A stretch of DNA of 64,000 nucleotides from Mucilaginibacter robiniae. GTDB taxonomy: Bacteria; Bacteroidota; Bacteroidia; Sphingobacteriales; Sphingobacteriaceae. Below the pieces are notes generated by a model, which did not search any database, had not been told where the DNA came from, and saw nothing but the letters and a program-made list of their open reading frames with translations. This document shows, in pieces, positions 42,539 through 53,149 of this stretch; within the stretch, counting starts at the first letter, position 1; each line of letters opens with the position of its first letter. Location: contig NZ_CP051682.1 of NCBI RefSeq assembly GCF_012849215.1, forward strand, positions 4,402,001 through 4,466,000, in the 5' to 3' direction. The position numbers were made by a program, and so were the translations under genes.

Positions 42539-43900
42539 ATGAAAATGAATTTAAAAAAATCTGCCATGTTACTCACAGGAGTGGTAATCAGCAGCAAACT
42601 ATTTGCACAAACTCCTGATACTACTGCCATGTCAAAAAGTTATGTGCAGCCATTCTCTGGCAGCGATAACTTCCGTACATGGTCAATCGGTTTAAATGGT
42701 GGTATTCTTACACCTTATACAATCCTGCGCGGTAAAGAGAACGACTACAGAACACCAAATGAAAGATGGGGTTACGGTGGTTACATCAAAAAACAAATTT
42801 TACACTCATTAGGCTTACAAGCCGATTTCTTTAGAGGTCACGTACAAGGCACTACACCTGCTGATGCAACTTATGCGTACAACAAGTTTGAAACTAAAAT
42901 TAAATATGCGGTTGACATTAGTGCAAACATTACTATTGCAAACATCAACTGGTTACATAACAAGAGCTTGTTACAACCATATGTTACTGTAGGTGGTGGT
43001 TCAATGGCTTATAGCACATCATTGTACAATAGTGTATCTTCATCACAAAACCCAAATGCACGTAGCAATGATTACCACCAATTCTACATTCCAGTGGGTG
43101 CTGGTTTAAAAGTAGGTTTGGCTCCAGGTATCAACTTAGATTTAGGTTATCAAGTTAACTTTGTACAAAGTGATAACGTAGATGGTTACACTTACGGTAA
43201 CAGCAATGATAAATTTGCTTACGCTCACGCTGGTTTAGAGTTCGCTTTAGGCAAACGTTCAAAACCACAATTAGCTCGTCATAACCCGGTATCTTCAATG
43301 CGTACTGAGTACTTAATGTCTGAGCGTGCTTTGCAAATGCAATTAGAACAACAAAAAGGACAAAACGATCAATTACGTAACGATCTGAACACTACCAACG
43401 CTAACTTAGCTCGCTTAACTACAGATAGCGATGGTGACGGTGTATTGGATATTGCAGATAAGTGCCCTAACACACCAGCTGGTACTAAAGTTGATGGTTC
43501 TGGTTGTGCACTGCCTACTCCAGTAGCTCCGGTAAGGGTATATGTTACTGAAGAAGACCGCAAAGTAGTTAAAGAAGCTATCAGAAACTTAGAGTTCGAC
43601 TTGGGTAAAGCTACTATTCGTGAGCATTCTTTTGAAAGCTTAGACCGCGTAGCTGAATTGTTAGTAAACAAAAATTTTAGCTTGAAATTAGCTGGCCATA
43701 CTGATAACACTGGTTCTGCTGAATTGAACTTGCGTTTATCAAAAGATCGTGCTGAATCTGTGAAATCTTACTTAGTAAGCAAAGGCGCTAATCCATCACG
43801 TATCGAAGCAACTGGCTATGGCCAAACCCAACCTATTGCATCAAACAAAACTGCGGCAGGTCGTCAACAAAACCGTCGTGTTGAGTTCACCCTGTTTTAA
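42539..43900 (+). CDS. OmpA-family porin/peptidoglycan anchor
   Basis: An outer-membrane protein of 453 residues from the ATG at 42539; an earlier TTG at 42530 is unlikely. A signal peptide ends at LFAQ (about 25). An eight-stranded-type barrel follows to about 235. After a Gln/Leu linker comes a thrombospondin type-3 calcium repeat (DSDGDGVLDIADKCP). The OmpA-like peptidoglycan-binding domain covers about 335-453: LAGHTDNTGSAELNLRLSKD, ATGYGQTQPIASN and RQQNRRVEFTL. Likely abundant. An IS1182-like element lies 25 bases after the stop. Confidence 0.94.
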   Translation: MKMNLKKSAMLLTGVVISSKLFAQTPDTTAMSKSYVQPFSGSDNFRTWSIGLNGGILTPYTILRGKENDYRTPNERWGYGGYIKKQILHSLGLQADFFRGHVQGTTPADATYAYNKFETKIKYAVDISANITIANINWLHNKSLLQPYVTVGGGSMAYSTSLYNSVSSSQNPNARSNDYHQFYIPVGAGLKVGLAPGINLDLGYQVNFVQSDNVDGYTYGNSNDKFAYAHAGLEFALGKRSKPQLARHNPVSSMRTEYLMSERALQMQLEQQKGQNDQLRNDLNTTNANLARLTTDSDGDGVLDIADKCPNTPAGTKVDGSGCALPTPVAPVRVYVTEEDRKVVKEAIRNLEFDLGKATIREHSFESLDRVAELLVNKNFSLKLAGHTDNTGSAELNLRLSKDRAESVKSYLVSKGANPSRIEATGYGQTQPIASNKTAAGRQQNRRVEFTLF

Positions 43901-43925
43901 CGATAATAATTTGTGATTAATAGAA

Positions 43926-45657
43926 GAGGCCGTCTCATAAGTCAAATATGAGGCGGTTTTTTATTTAGTTATGATTTTTGGTTGGAAGGTTGAGTGAAAG
44001 ATGTCAGCAGCCGTTTAAGAACCGGGGGATTGATTCTAACAGGTTCTAAAAGTCTATAAAAAGCTTGTTTTCAGGTTTTCCATTTTCTTAGGTTATGTGC
44101 GATGGATAATAAGCCGATTTCGACCTCGGCCTTGGACATCCCTTTCAGCAGGAATCGTCTGAAGCCATGGTTATGCTTTAATTGGGCGAATACCGGTTCC
44201 ACATCGGCCGGCCTTCGTTTCCTGAGGTTGATACCCTGTTCTGTATTCAACCGTTCTTTGGCTGCCTGTTTATGTTGTCTTAGGCTGTGGTTGATCTCAA
44301 CGACCCGGTTACCCTGTGTAGTATGGCAAACACCACGCATCGGGCAACCTTCACAGTTCTGGGCACGGTAACGGCTGATCAGTTGTACAAAACCAGATGA
44401 AGTGACTCGCTGACCGTTACCGATATGCGCCATCCATTGACCTATCGGACAAACAAGGTAATTCTCCGCTTCGTTATAATGCAGGCTGTCGTTACTGAAC
44501 GCTTTGATACCGTCCTTTTGTTCCTTATCGAACGTATTGTATTTGATGTAAGCCTCAATGCCTTTTCGCGCTAACACACCGTAGTTCTCATCCGATCCGT
44601 AGCCGGTGTCGGCAACAATGGCTTTGGGCAGGTCTTTATATAAGGCTTGGTATTGTTCAATATGGGAAGACAAGGTTTGGTAATCGGTTGAGGTTTGATG
44701 CAGGGTATAATTAAGGATGAATTGCTCCTGGGTGGATATCTGCAGGTTATAGGCCGGCTTAAGTTGTCCGTTCAGCATATGGTCTTCCTTCATCCGCATG
44801 AAGGTGGCATCCGGGTCGGTCTTTGACATGCTGTTACGGCCGGCTAATAACTTTTCCTGCTCGTCATACCGTGCCAGGCTCTCCGGCCAGTGCTTCTTTG
44901 CGTAGTTCAGCTTTTGCTTTACTTTTTTGTCTACGTCTTCTTTATCATCTAAGGCTGCATTGATCTTTGAGATGGTTTCCTTTACTTTCTCCGGGTTGAT
45001 CTCACTATATTCCAAGGGCGCTGTATCTTTTAGTTCTTCGGCGGCAATGCTTTGCGCATAACCCCACAGTTCATCAAGCTGGGCTTTCATCTTATCTTTA
45101 TTCGCCTTGATGTTTTTGCCCCATACGAAGGTGTACTTGTTCGCCGCTGATTCGATCTTGGTACCATCAGTAAAAACGGCTTCTTTCAAGGATACGATAC
45201 CTTCCTGCTCGAGCAGCAACACGATTTGTGAGAAGATCTGCTTTAAGACGCCTGACAACTTCTCGCTGCGAAAACGGTTGATGGTGTTGTGGTCGGGCTT
45301 TTTCATCCCTAAAAGCCACATGAAGTGTACGTTCTGCGCGGCCTGTTCTTCCAGTTTGCGTGAGGAATAAGTATTGGTCAGATAGCCGTAAACCAGCAGC
45401 TTCAGCATCAGCCGGGGATGGAAACTTGACGCCCCGCCGCCTTTGTACTTCCGGTTGATCGGTTTGACATCTACCGTGTCCACGACCTGTTTAACGATAC
45501 GGACCGGATGACCTGTCGGTACCAGTTCCTCCAGTTTGTACGGTAAAAACGTTAACTGGTCTGGATCATATTCCTTAAAGACTATCTTGCCTCCCATGTC
45601 TTTAAGATACAAAAATCTCCTTAAAACAATAAGAGGCTGCCCTTTTCAGACAGCCTC
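43926..45657 (-). mobile_element. IS1182-like insertion sequence
   Basis: About 1730 bases. The outer ends are imperfect inverted repeats: the left reads GAGGCCGTCTCATAAG, and the right, reversed, reads GAGGCTGTCTGAAAAG. Each end also folds as its own hairpin (left 43930-43956 with T-run; right 12-base perfect arms at 45629-45660), which should stop read-through. It encodes one intact transposase. The element appears richer in GC than the surrounding genes, fitting recent arrival. No clear target duplication is visible. Confidence 0.8.
44071..45597 (-). CDS. IS1182-family DDE transposase
   Basis: A 508-residue transposase from the ATG at 45597 (MGGKIVFKEYDPDQ). The DUF772-type N-terminal domain has HPRLMLKLLVYGYLTNTYSS and RKLEEQAAQNVHFMWLLG. 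The catalytic DDE residues fit VFTDGTKIES, IVADTGYGSDENY and the late Glu-containing region. A Cys cluster, CEGCPMRGVCH, lies between the last parts, and the C-terminus is RRPADVEPVFAQLKHNHGF. The frame is open throughout, so it may be active. Confidence 0.93.
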   Translation of the reverse strand: MGGKIVFKEYDPDQLTFLPYKLEELVPTGHPVRIVKQVVDTVDVKPINRKYKGGGASSFHPRLMLKLLVYGYLTNTYSSRKLEEQAAQNVHFMWLLGMKKPDHNTINRFRSEKLSGVLKQIFSQIVLLLEQEGIVSLKEAVFTDGTKIESAANKYTFVWGKNIKANKDKMKAQLDELWGYAQSIAAEELKDTAPLEYSEINPEKVKETISKINAALDDKEDVDKKVKQKLNYAKKHWPESLARYDEQEKLLAGRNSMSKTDPDATFMRMKEDHMLNGQLKPAYNLQISTQEQFILNYTLHQTSTDYQTLSSHIEQYQALYKDLPKAIVADTGYGSDENYGVLARKGIEAYIKYNTFDKEQKDGIKAFSNDSLHYNEAENYLVCPIGQWMAHIGNGQRVTSSGFVQLISRYRAQNCEGCPMRGVCHTTQGNRVVEINHSLRQHKQAAKERLNTEQGINLRKRRPADVEPVFAQLKHNHGFRRFLLKGMSKAEVEIGLLSIAHNLRKWKT

Positions 45658-45714
45658 TTATTTTATTTGATATGAAATGTGTTGATTAAAGTTGATGCAG
45701 CGAATAAATTCGCC

Positions 45715-46101
45715 CTATATACCTTCAAAAAAGCTGATTAATCCACCAAAGTAACTATCGTTCCAGCCTTCAACCATATCCTGGTAAGCTTCATCCGGAA
45801 TATTGATGTGTCGTAATTCCACTGATGATGAACCCTGTTTATCGGGGTGCAACTTAATAGTAACTATAGATGGTTCATTCTGCCCGTCAAAGTACCATTG
45901 TTGTACAATTTTTTTATCCTGCTCAAACTCCAGGTTTTTGCCTATAATACTGCCATCCCACATCGAGAATTCTGTATCAGGTGTGGTCGACATTTCTGCC
46001 GGCTCACCGGTCCACAGTTCTATGGTAAATGGATTGGTTAGCGCCGGATAGATTTCCTCAGGCATAGCCGGAACTATATAATATTTTTTATAATCTTTCA
46101 C
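45715..46101 (-). CDS. SRPBCC/AHSA1-like START-domain protein
   Basis: A 128-residue helix-grip protein of the SRPBCC superfamily: MPEEIYPALTNPFTIELWTG near the start, FSMWDGSIIGKNLEFEQDKK in the middle, and VEGWNDSYFGGLISFFEG at the end, typical of Activator-of-Hsp90 ATPase-like members. Such folds bind hydrophobic ligands; the role is unknown. It lies 24 bases after satP on the same strand. Confidence 0.8.
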   Translation of the reverse strand: MKDYKKYYIVPAMPEEIYPALTNPFTIELWTGEPAEMSTTPDTEFSMWDGSIIGKNLEFEQDKKIVQQWYFDGQNEPSIVTIKLHPDKQGSSSVELRHINIPDEAYQDMVEGWNDSYFGGLISFFEGI

Positions 46102-46125
46102 CTCCGCAATTTACGTAAATAAATA

Positions 46126-46725
46126 CTATACTTCGTGCTTTACTACGGTGCCAATCGGCAATACGGTTTTATTATATACTTCATTAAGTACATTAGCTAT
46201 ACCTGTGTATATGGCTGATGCGCCGCATACAATGCCTTCATAGCCGGCAAAATGTTCAATGCCCTTATTGCTGGTAGTATGTCCCATAGCAAGCAAGAAA
46301 AAAAGAATGGTTAACGTAGCAAAAATGAATTGTAAAGCTCGGCTAAGCCGTAGGGTGCCGAAAAACAAGCATAAGGTAAATAGGCCCCACATAGCTAAAT
46401 AAGCCGCCATACTGGCATCACTAGGGGCAGCTATCCAGCCTAGCTTAGGCATAACAATCAATCCAACTAACGATAACCAGAAAAATCCATAAGAAACAAA
46501 AGCGGTAAGGCCAAAGGTATTGTTTTTACGCACTTCTATGATACCAGCAATAACTTGCGCTAGGCCGCCATAAAAAATACCCATAGCTAATATCATGGAA
46601 CTTAGTTCGGTAAAGCCGGCATTGTGAATGTTGAGTAATACGGTTGTTAAACCAAAGGCACACAGGCCAAGTGGTGCAGGGTTGGCAATGCCATCCTTCA
46701 CCACAACAGGAGTTGTTGGAATCAT
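46126..46725 (-). CDS. satP: Acetate/succinate transporter (GPR1/FUN34/YaaH)
   Basis: A six-helix membrane carrier of 199 residues. The family motif is NPAPLGLCAFGLTTVLLNIH at the first helix; later helices include GLAQVIAGIIEVRKNNTFG and FVSYGFFWLSLVGLIV. It takes up acetate or succinate with protons. Followed closely by the SRPBCC gene. Confidence 0.9.
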   Translation of the reverse strand: MIPTTPVVVKDGIANPAPLGLCAFGLTTVLLNIHNAGFTELSSMILAMGIFYGGLAQVIAGIIEVRKNNTFGLTAFVSYGFFWLSLVGLIVMPKLGWIAAPSDASMAAYLAMWGLFTLCLFFGTLRLSRALQFIFATLTILFFLLAMGHTTSNKGIEHFAGYEGIVCGASAIYTGIANVLNEVYNKTVLPIGTVVKHEV

Positions 46726-46829
46726 AACAAGAAGGTTTTAATTGGGTTAAGCAGCCAATATAATCAATTCGTTGCTCAATATCCAATTTACAACAAACTC
46801 ATTTAAGGCTTATTGGTTATATTTTGTAT

Positions 46830-47519
46830 ATGCAAAAACTAGTTTTATTGCGCCATGGCGAAAGTGTATGGAATTTGGAAAACCGCTTTACCGGTTGGAC
46901 GGATGTTGACTTATCGGCAGAAGGCTGCAAACAGGCTGAACATGCCGGGCAGTTGTTGAAAAAACACGGTTATACTTTTGATGTTGGATTTACCTCGGTA
47001 CTTAAACGTTCTATTAAAACTTTGCACACAGTTTTAGATGTGATGGACATGTTGTGGATACCAGTACAAAAATCGTGGCGGTTAAACGAACGTTTTTATG
47101 GAGCTTTACAAGGCTTAAACAAAGAAGAAACTATTGCCAAGTATGGCGAAGAACAAGTACACAAATGGCGGCGAGATCCGCATGAACATCCACCAGCAAT
47201 AGCTGAAGATGATGAACGTTTTCCTGGTCACTACTTGCGGTACAATGATTTAACCTATCGCGAGTTGCCTTTAACTGAAAATTTAAGTGAAACCATGAAT
47301 AGGGCACTACCTTTCTGGCACGAAAGTATTATACCAGCCTTACGGCAAAATCAAAAGGTGATTATTTGTGCGCATGGCAATAGTTTGCGCGCCTTGATAC
47401 AGTATATTGACAACCTGACGGATGAGCAGGTAACTCAACTGGATATACCCACCGGGACTCCTTGGGTGTATGAATTGGATGATCGCTTAAACCAAATCAG
47501 GCATTACTATCTGGATTAA
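46830..47519 (+). CDS. gpmA: 2,3-bisphosphoglycerate-dependent phosphoglycerate mutase
   Basis: Interconverts 3- and 2-phosphoglycerate in glycolysis. 229 residues from the ATG at 46830. The phosphohistidine lies in LVLLRHGESVWNLENRFTGW. The second catalytic region is the Glu in NERFYGALQGLNK and the His in VIICAHGNSLRALI. Length and motifs match GpmA. It diverges from satP. Confidence 0.95.
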   Translation: MQKLVLLRHGESVWNLENRFTGWTDVDLSAEGCKQAEHAGQLLKKHGYTFDVGFTSVLKRSIKTLHTVLDVMDMLWIPVQKSWRLNERFYGALQGLNKEETIAKYGEEQVHKWRRDPHEHPPAIAEDDERFPGHYLRYNDLTYRELPLTENLSETMNRALPFWHESIIPALRQNQKVIICAHGNSLRALIQYIDNLTDEQVTQLDIPTGTPWVYELDDRLNQIRHYYLD

Positions 47520-47557
47520 ATTGAAAGATAGTTAAGTTGTGAGTCAGTGTAAAAAGT

Positions 47558-47612
47558 AAAAGTCCGTAAGACTTTGATGAAGTATTCACCTCAGTATCTT
47601 ACGGGCTTTTTA
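47558..47612. terminator. Bidirectional terminator between gpmA and the S9 peptidase
   Basis: Fourteen-base arms with one G-U pair (47558-47571, 47597-47610), flanked by A-run and T-run; a long 25-base loop. Confidence 0.65.
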
Positions 47613-47633
47613 ATGTATAAAATATCTTAGCTC

Positions 47634-50484
47634 TTACTGGTCTTCAGTACTTAATGCTAAGCCCCAGTCTCGGCCTTTGTCAACAGCCGGAACGCCTTTG
47701 TCCATCCATACTGGCATAGGAGCACCTTTCAGGAAATGATCAAAGTATTGCTGTTCACGTATGCTAATATCCTTACGGTTACGACGCTGAACCAAGTTAT
47801 GTGCTTCATCATTGTACTGTAGCAACCATACTGGTTTGCCTAAGCGGCGCAAGGCCGAAAACATTTCAATACCCTGGTACCATGGCACAGCTCCATCTTT
47901 ATCATTCGACATAATAACTACCGGCGTATGTACATTAGGTAAATAAAATAAAGGTGAATTTTCAATGTACAGGTTAGGATTGTCCCACAAGTTAACGCCA
48001 ATGCGGCTTTGACCGCGTTCATACTGGCCTTCACGGGTAATACCGCTTTCCCAGCGAATACCGCCATAGGCTGAGGTCATGTTAGCTACCGGAGCACCAG
48101 CCCAAGCGGCTGCATACATATCGGTTTGTGTAATCAGGTAAGCTACCTGATAGCCGCCCCAGCTTTGTCCCTGAATGCCCACGTGCTTGCTATCTACCCA
48201 AGGGTTTTTCTCTAAAGCTTGTACGCCAGAATTAACATATTCTACAGCCGATGCCCCAGGATGACCAGTAGTATAGCTGATATCAGGCGTGAATACCAAA
48301 TAACCATTGCTTACAAAAAAAGAGATAGGCAAACGTGATGGGGTAGGTGCTGGTGGTACGTAGCTGTATAAGGTTTCGCTAACCTTCTCGTAAAAATATA
48401 CCAGCATTGGATACTTTTTGGTTGGATCAAAATTTTCTGGTTTATAAAGAATACCTGTAGAATTATGCCCTACTGGAGTCGTCCAGTGCACCAGTTCTGC
48501 AGTACCCCAATTGTATTGTGCTTGTTGCGCGTTAATGTTGCTAAGCTGCATTTCTTTTTTCAAGTCTGAAGAAACATACAGGTTAGGCGATTGCTGATAA
48601 CTTTCTTTTGTGTAGATGTACACATCAGCCAGCTTGGCTTTTTGCAGATTACCATAACGGTAAGGCAATAATACTATTTGCTGTGGTGCAGCACTGCTGC
48701 CTAAAGCTTTTTTATAATAGCCCCACTGTTTGGTTTCATCATTTTGGGTAAGTAACCACAGTGGCTTTTTAGTAGAAATATATCGATCTTCATCATCCAG
48801 GTTGGCAGCTGCACCGAACATACGGCCACCCGGCATAGGGTAGCGGAAAACAAGATGTTGTTTACGCCCGACACCATTGGTGAAGTTGGTAGCTATGCCT
48901 GTAGCTGGGTCAATGCTCCAAAGATCAAAACGATCATATATCAAAACGCTTTTATCGCCTGCTGTCCAGCCTGATATACCATAAGGGTTCGGGTCTTCAG
49001 GTACATCATTATCTTCTTCACCCATTTTCACGCCGGTAGAAGCTGTCAGATTAACCGTTTTACCCGTAGTGATAGCATAGCTGTGCCAGTTTTGATCTTT
49101 TGAATCAAACCAAACCACATAGTTGCCCCCTGGCGATAAGTTGTAACGCGCTTTCATGCGTGCATTAATTCGGTGACGTTCACCTGTGCGCGTATCAATT
49201 AAATAAGCTTCTTGTAAGCTGCTGCCCCAACTAGCTTGTATACGCGCGCCGGTATCGGTTACGCCCAAACCATAGCGGCTATCGCTACCATCAGCCAGTT
49301 GTACTTCTTGTATGCCTTTATCAGCATTGTATCAATTTATGATTAGCCTCATTAGGATGAATTACAGCCAGGTAGCTACGGCGTAACTCCCGTTGCAAAT
49401 TGTTTAACTGTTGCGGTTGTAGGTAATCGTCTTTATAGTTCCAAATGTCAAGTTTGGCTGTTTCAAAATCAACTAAGGTAGTATCCACCGCTTTAGGGAT
49501 AGGAGCGGTTCCGAAAAAAAGGTTTTTGCCGCTTTTGCTGAAGTATATACGGCCATCACCGCTTACAGCCCAATTATTTGTCATGCCTGGTGCACCAGCT
49601 GCTGAAATTACTATAGCACTATCTTTTGCAGTATTGTAGTAATATAGCTTGAAAGGTTTAATCAAGGCTTTCTCTGGGTTCTTTTCAGCAGCGAAAGCTA
49701 ACTGTACACCGGCGTCATCGAAAGTTATGTTGCGGTAGGTTCCACGACCGGTGCTTACTGGTTTTATAACATCTTTTTCAATGTCATACAAATACACACC
49801 AGATTTTACATTATCGCGACTCCGGCGAGGAGCAACAACCGAGTAGGCTAGCATTTTACCATTTTTGCTTAGCTGGTATTCGGTTACATATTTGAAAGTA
49901 CGTTCTTTATCGTTAAGCAACTGCCTTACAGTTAGGTTAGCTCCTTCGCGTGTAGGTGGTGCTATAGTGGTAGCAATTGCCCGACGTGAAGTATCATTAG
50001 CAGCTGGGCGAGCTACAGTATCAGAAGGAGCCAAGTAGGCAATTACAGAAGCTTTATCTGCAACTTTAAATGAACGAACGCCAGGTATTTTAGTGATGGC
50101 GGTATTGCCTAATACCATCAAGCCCAAGGTGTCTTTTGGAAACTGATCAGGACGCTTTTTTTTGATGCGTGCCATACGGGTAGCCGCATAATAGGGACGT
50201 ATTAAGAACAAAGCATATTTTGAGTCGTTGGTAAAACGGGCTGTATCTGCACGAGGTATAGTTAGTTTATTGGTGTTTTTAGCGCTTGTAATAACCAAGC
50301 TGGCATTACCTTGTTGTGGCTTAACAGCGTACAACACCCATTTACCATCGTTACTAATACGATCGTTGGTTACACTTTGCCAACTATCGTAAACGGAATG
50401 ATCAAGCGGCTTTTTACTGCTGTTTTGGGCGAAAGCACCAAATCCGGCAGCAGAAAACAAACTTAGTAGTAAAATTTTATGCAT
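47634..50484 (-). pseudogene. S9 prolyl oligopeptidase-family peptidase, one frameshift
   Basis: A secreted peptidase broken by a single frame change near 49327. The first part (50484-49321) has a signal peptide (FSAAGFGAFAQ) and beta-propeller sequence. It runs to HKLIQ, then shifts. The second frame resumes at once as ADKGIQEVQLADGSDSRY and continues to the stop at 47634. The catalytic triad is intact downstream: Ser in GQSWGGYQV, Asp in NDKDGAVPW and His in YNDEAHNLV. One missing base (or a sequencing error) explains it. If genuine, it is a pseudogene; if an error, an intact protein of about 950 residues. It is not two genes, since the second part has no start or signal. Confidence 0.85.
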
Positions 50485-50608
50485 TTGTAGTTGAGGTTTT
50501 GATTAATTAATTAAAAATGTATAAAAAATGGTGGGATAAAAGGTTGGTGATGAAAAAGTTACAATGAATAAATTCAAAAATGCAGTGCACTAATGCAGAG
50601 CTTACAAT

Positions 50609-50654
50609 AAAAAAGCACCAGAATATAGTGATTAGACATATATTCTGGTGCTTT
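50609..50654 (-). terminator. Rho-independent terminator of aspartokinase
   Basis: Perfect 16-base arms (50612-50627, 50639-50654); on the minus strand a T-run follows. Confidence 0.9.
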
Positions 50655-50677
50655 ATGCTGTATTGTTAATGGTATTT

Positions 50678-52054
50678 TTATTTCATGCTTTTATTTAAAG
50701 CAATTACGGCCTGATCGAAATGCTCACGTGCTACAATAAACTGGATGTTTACTTTACGTAAAGCAAAACCTGCACTAATAATGTTAATACCGGCATCCGC
50801 CAAAGCTTGTGCTGAAGTAGCTAGTAAGCCGGTACGGTCCATATTGGAACCAATCAGGCAAACCATAGCAACTTTATCAACCGTAATTCTTTCAAAATTA
50901 GCTTCCAGTTGCTTGATTAACTCATCTTTTAAATCCTTTTCCCAAATTACGATAGAGATACTGTTCGCACTAGTAGCTTTGAAGTTGTAGCTTACATTAT
51001 ACTTGGCGAAAATCTGCATAATCTGCAAATCAGTACCTACATTGCCTACCATTAAAGGATCGTAAATATCCACTATCACCAACTTGTTGGTGCCGGTAAT
51101 AACCTCTACATGCTTGGTGGATGATACATATTCGCGCGTAATCAGCGTGCCTGGATGTTCAGGTTCGAAGGTGTTTTTGATGCGCAAATTAATATTGTTA
51201 ATTTCGAGTGGTTTAGATGCTTTCGGGTGAATGGCTTCCATACCCACATCAGCTAACTGATCGGCTACATCATAGTTTGTAAAACCAACAGGAATGCAGT
51301 TATTAATACCTACCATTACAGGATCGGCAGAGCATAGATGATACTCTTTGTGGATAATGACTTCACCAGGTTTTAAGGCTACCGCAATTTTACTGAAAGT
51401 CACTTCAGAATAGCCGCGGTCAAACTCGCGCATAATACCTTCTGTACCTTTAGTATAACCTGTAACAATGCAAATGGTAGAAGCAAAATCAATGTCCTTA
51501 AAGGCGTGCTTAATACGCTGGTCAATAGTATAAGGCTCGTGGTCATGAAAGCCACTTAAATCAACCAATGTAGCATGAATACCCATGTTTTGCAGAATAT
51601 TGGTAAATACAAATGCTGAGTGCGTTTCGCCAATAGACGCTAAGATTTCGCGGGCAGCCTGCAAAATACCTTCAGTGCTTACATAGCCTGAGGCCAATAT
51701 GCCCGATAAATTTTCCAGAAACCGTTGTGCATGTCGCACGTGCTTTTCAATAAAATCATCAGCAGTGGCTAAATCCAATCCCAACGGCTCATATTTTTTA
51801 TTCAGTTGTTTTAACTGAACAATAAGGTTATCCAGCGTGCCTTTAAAATCTTGTTGCCGTACTATCAAGTGATAAACGCCAGGTTCGCCGGTCTTTTTAT
51901 TTTCAAGCAACAGGTTGGTTACACCAGAAAAAGCCGACACTACAAAAATGCGGTTGTACAACTCAGAACCAGAACGTTTGTACAGAATTATATTTTCAAT
52001 TACATCGGCAAGTGCACTCATAGAGGTGCCGCCAATTTTTTCTACAGTTAACAT
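50678..52054 (-). CDS. Aspartokinase
   Basis: Phosphorylates aspartate, the first step to Lys, Met and Thr. 458 residues. The N-terminal kinase domain opens with VEKIGGTSMSAL (Lys and Gly-rich phosphate loop), with FDRGYSEVTFSKIAVAL later. Two ACT regulatory domains occupy about 300-458 (VEVITGTNKLVIVDIYD; AMVCLIGSNMDRTGLL). Length and the ADVGMEAIHPKASKPLE motif fit the single-function class. It would supply lysA and metZ, also in this window but unlinked. Own promoter and terminator. Confidence 0.92.
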   Translation of the reverse strand: MLTVEKIGGTSMSALADVIENIILYKRSGSELYNRIFVVSAFSGVTNLLLENKKTGEPGVYHLIVRQQDFKGTLDNLIVQLKQLNKKYEPLGLDLATADDFIEKHVRHAQRFLENLSGILASGYVSTEGILQAAREILASIGETHSAFVFTNILQNMGIHATLVDLSGFHDHEPYTIDQRIKHAFKDIDFASTICIVTGYTKGTEGIMREFDRGYSEVTFSKIAVALKPGEVIIHKEYHLCSADPVMVGINNCIPVGFTNYDVADQLADVGMEAIHPKASKPLEINNINLRIKNTFEPEHPGTLITREYVSSTKHVEVITGTNKLVIVDIYDPLMVGNVGTDLQIMQIFAKYNVSYNFKATSANSISIVIWEKDLKDELIKQLEANFERITVDKVAMVCLIGSNMDRTGLLATSAQALADAGINIISAGFALRKVNIQFIVAREHFDQAVIALNKSMK

Positions 52055-52083
52055 TATATAGAAATATATTTTTATAAAAGCTG

Positions 52084-52091
52084 CAAATTTA
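52084..52091 (-). promoter_or_regulatory. Candidate -7 promoter element of aspartokinase
   Basis: On the minus strand this reads TAAATTTG, matching TAnnTTTG, 29 bases before the start codon. Confidence 0.35.
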
Positions 52092-52327
52092 TTGTGTTTA
52101 GTTGATAGTTCATAGCTTATAGTTGAGTGTATAAAGCTAGAGCTTTGAACTTATAGGAATACCAATAAATTTGCTCATAGTTAGCCTGATTTGTATTAGG
52201 TACAACACCATTTTAGCGGTGTTTGCAGCAAATATTTAAACCCAAAACAAGGTATTTTTGGTATTCATGTACGTTCAAGTCATCAAAAAATAAACACCAG
52301 AACATAGCCACAGTTTAACTTTGCAGA

Positions 52328-53143
52328 TCAACCTTCTTTCTTGTACAAAACTCCAGCTTTATCTGCTGAGAGTTTAATACCTTTAATCATGGCTGAACTA
52401 AAGCCATTGTGCTCCATTTCATTTAAGCCAGCAATAGTACAACCTTTAGGTGAAGTTACTTTATCAATTTCTTGTTCAGGGTGTGAAGCCAGTTGCAGTA
52501 GCAAGTCAGCAGCGCCTTTAGCGGTTTGTGCAGCCATTTTCAAAGCATCATGGGCGTGAAAACCAATTTCGGTACCACCTTGTGATGCGGCGCGGATGGA
52601 ACGTAAAAAGAAGGCTACGCCACAAGCACACAGGGCAGTGGCAGAGGTCATGAGTTCTTCATTAATCTGTATGCTGATACCTACCGTATCAAACATGGAT
52701 TTTACCAATTGCAGGTTTTCGGCGTCAGCTCGGTCGGCAGCAATGCAGGTCATAGAGTGGCCGATGGCAATGGCCGTGTTAGGCATAGCCCTGATTACCT
52801 GTACATCCATACCTAAATACTGACGGATATCTTCACAGCTTACACCTGATATAACCGATATGAATAGTTGTTTTTCAGTCTGAATATTAGGTTTGATCTC
52901 ATCTAATAATTTATTTAGTTGCTGCGGAAGCACAGCTAAAACAATGATGTCTGCTTGTGCCACTGCGGCTGCATTGTCGGCAGTAGTTTGATACCCTTGA
53001 TTGGCTAAATCATTTAAGGCTGCTACGTTGCGGCGGGTTAACGTAATTTGTTGAGGCTGATATTGTTGGGCTTTAACCAATCCTTTAGCTAAGGAAAGGC
53101 CAATGTTACCGCTGCCTAAAATGGCTATATGTTTTGCTTGCAT
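52328..53143 (-). CDS. proC: Pyrroline-5-carboxylate reductase
   Basis: Last step of proline synthesis, NADPH-dependent. 271 residues. The Rossmann loop is IAILGSGNIGLSLAKGL. VIRAMPNTAIAIGHSMTCI is the substrate region, and the C-terminal signature is LASHPEQEIDKVTSPKGCTI, with GLNEMEHNGF. It starts 7 bases after argB, so the two are co-transcribed. Some ProC-like proteins act in arginine/ornithine metabolism; this placement makes that an open alternative. Confidence 0.92.
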   Translation of the reverse strand: MQAKHIAILGSGNIGLSLAKGLVKAQQYQPQQITLTRRNVAALNDLANQGYQTTADNAAAVAQADIIVLAVLPQQLNKLLDEIKPNIQTEKQLFISVISGVSCEDIRQYLGMDVQVIRAMPNTAIAIGHSMTCIAADRADAENLQLVKSMFDTVGISIQINEELMTSATALCACGVAFFLRSIRAASQGGTEIGFHAHDALKMAAQTAKGAADLLLQLASHPEQEIDKVTSPKGCTIAGLNEMEHNGFSSAMIKGIKLSADKAGVLYKKEG

Positions 53144-53149
53144 ACTTTT

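Noticed and set aside
47634..49268. Independent peptidase gene starting at 49268
   Set aside because: The conserved sequence continues upstream in the same frame to about 49327, and the missing signal peptide is in the preceding frame.
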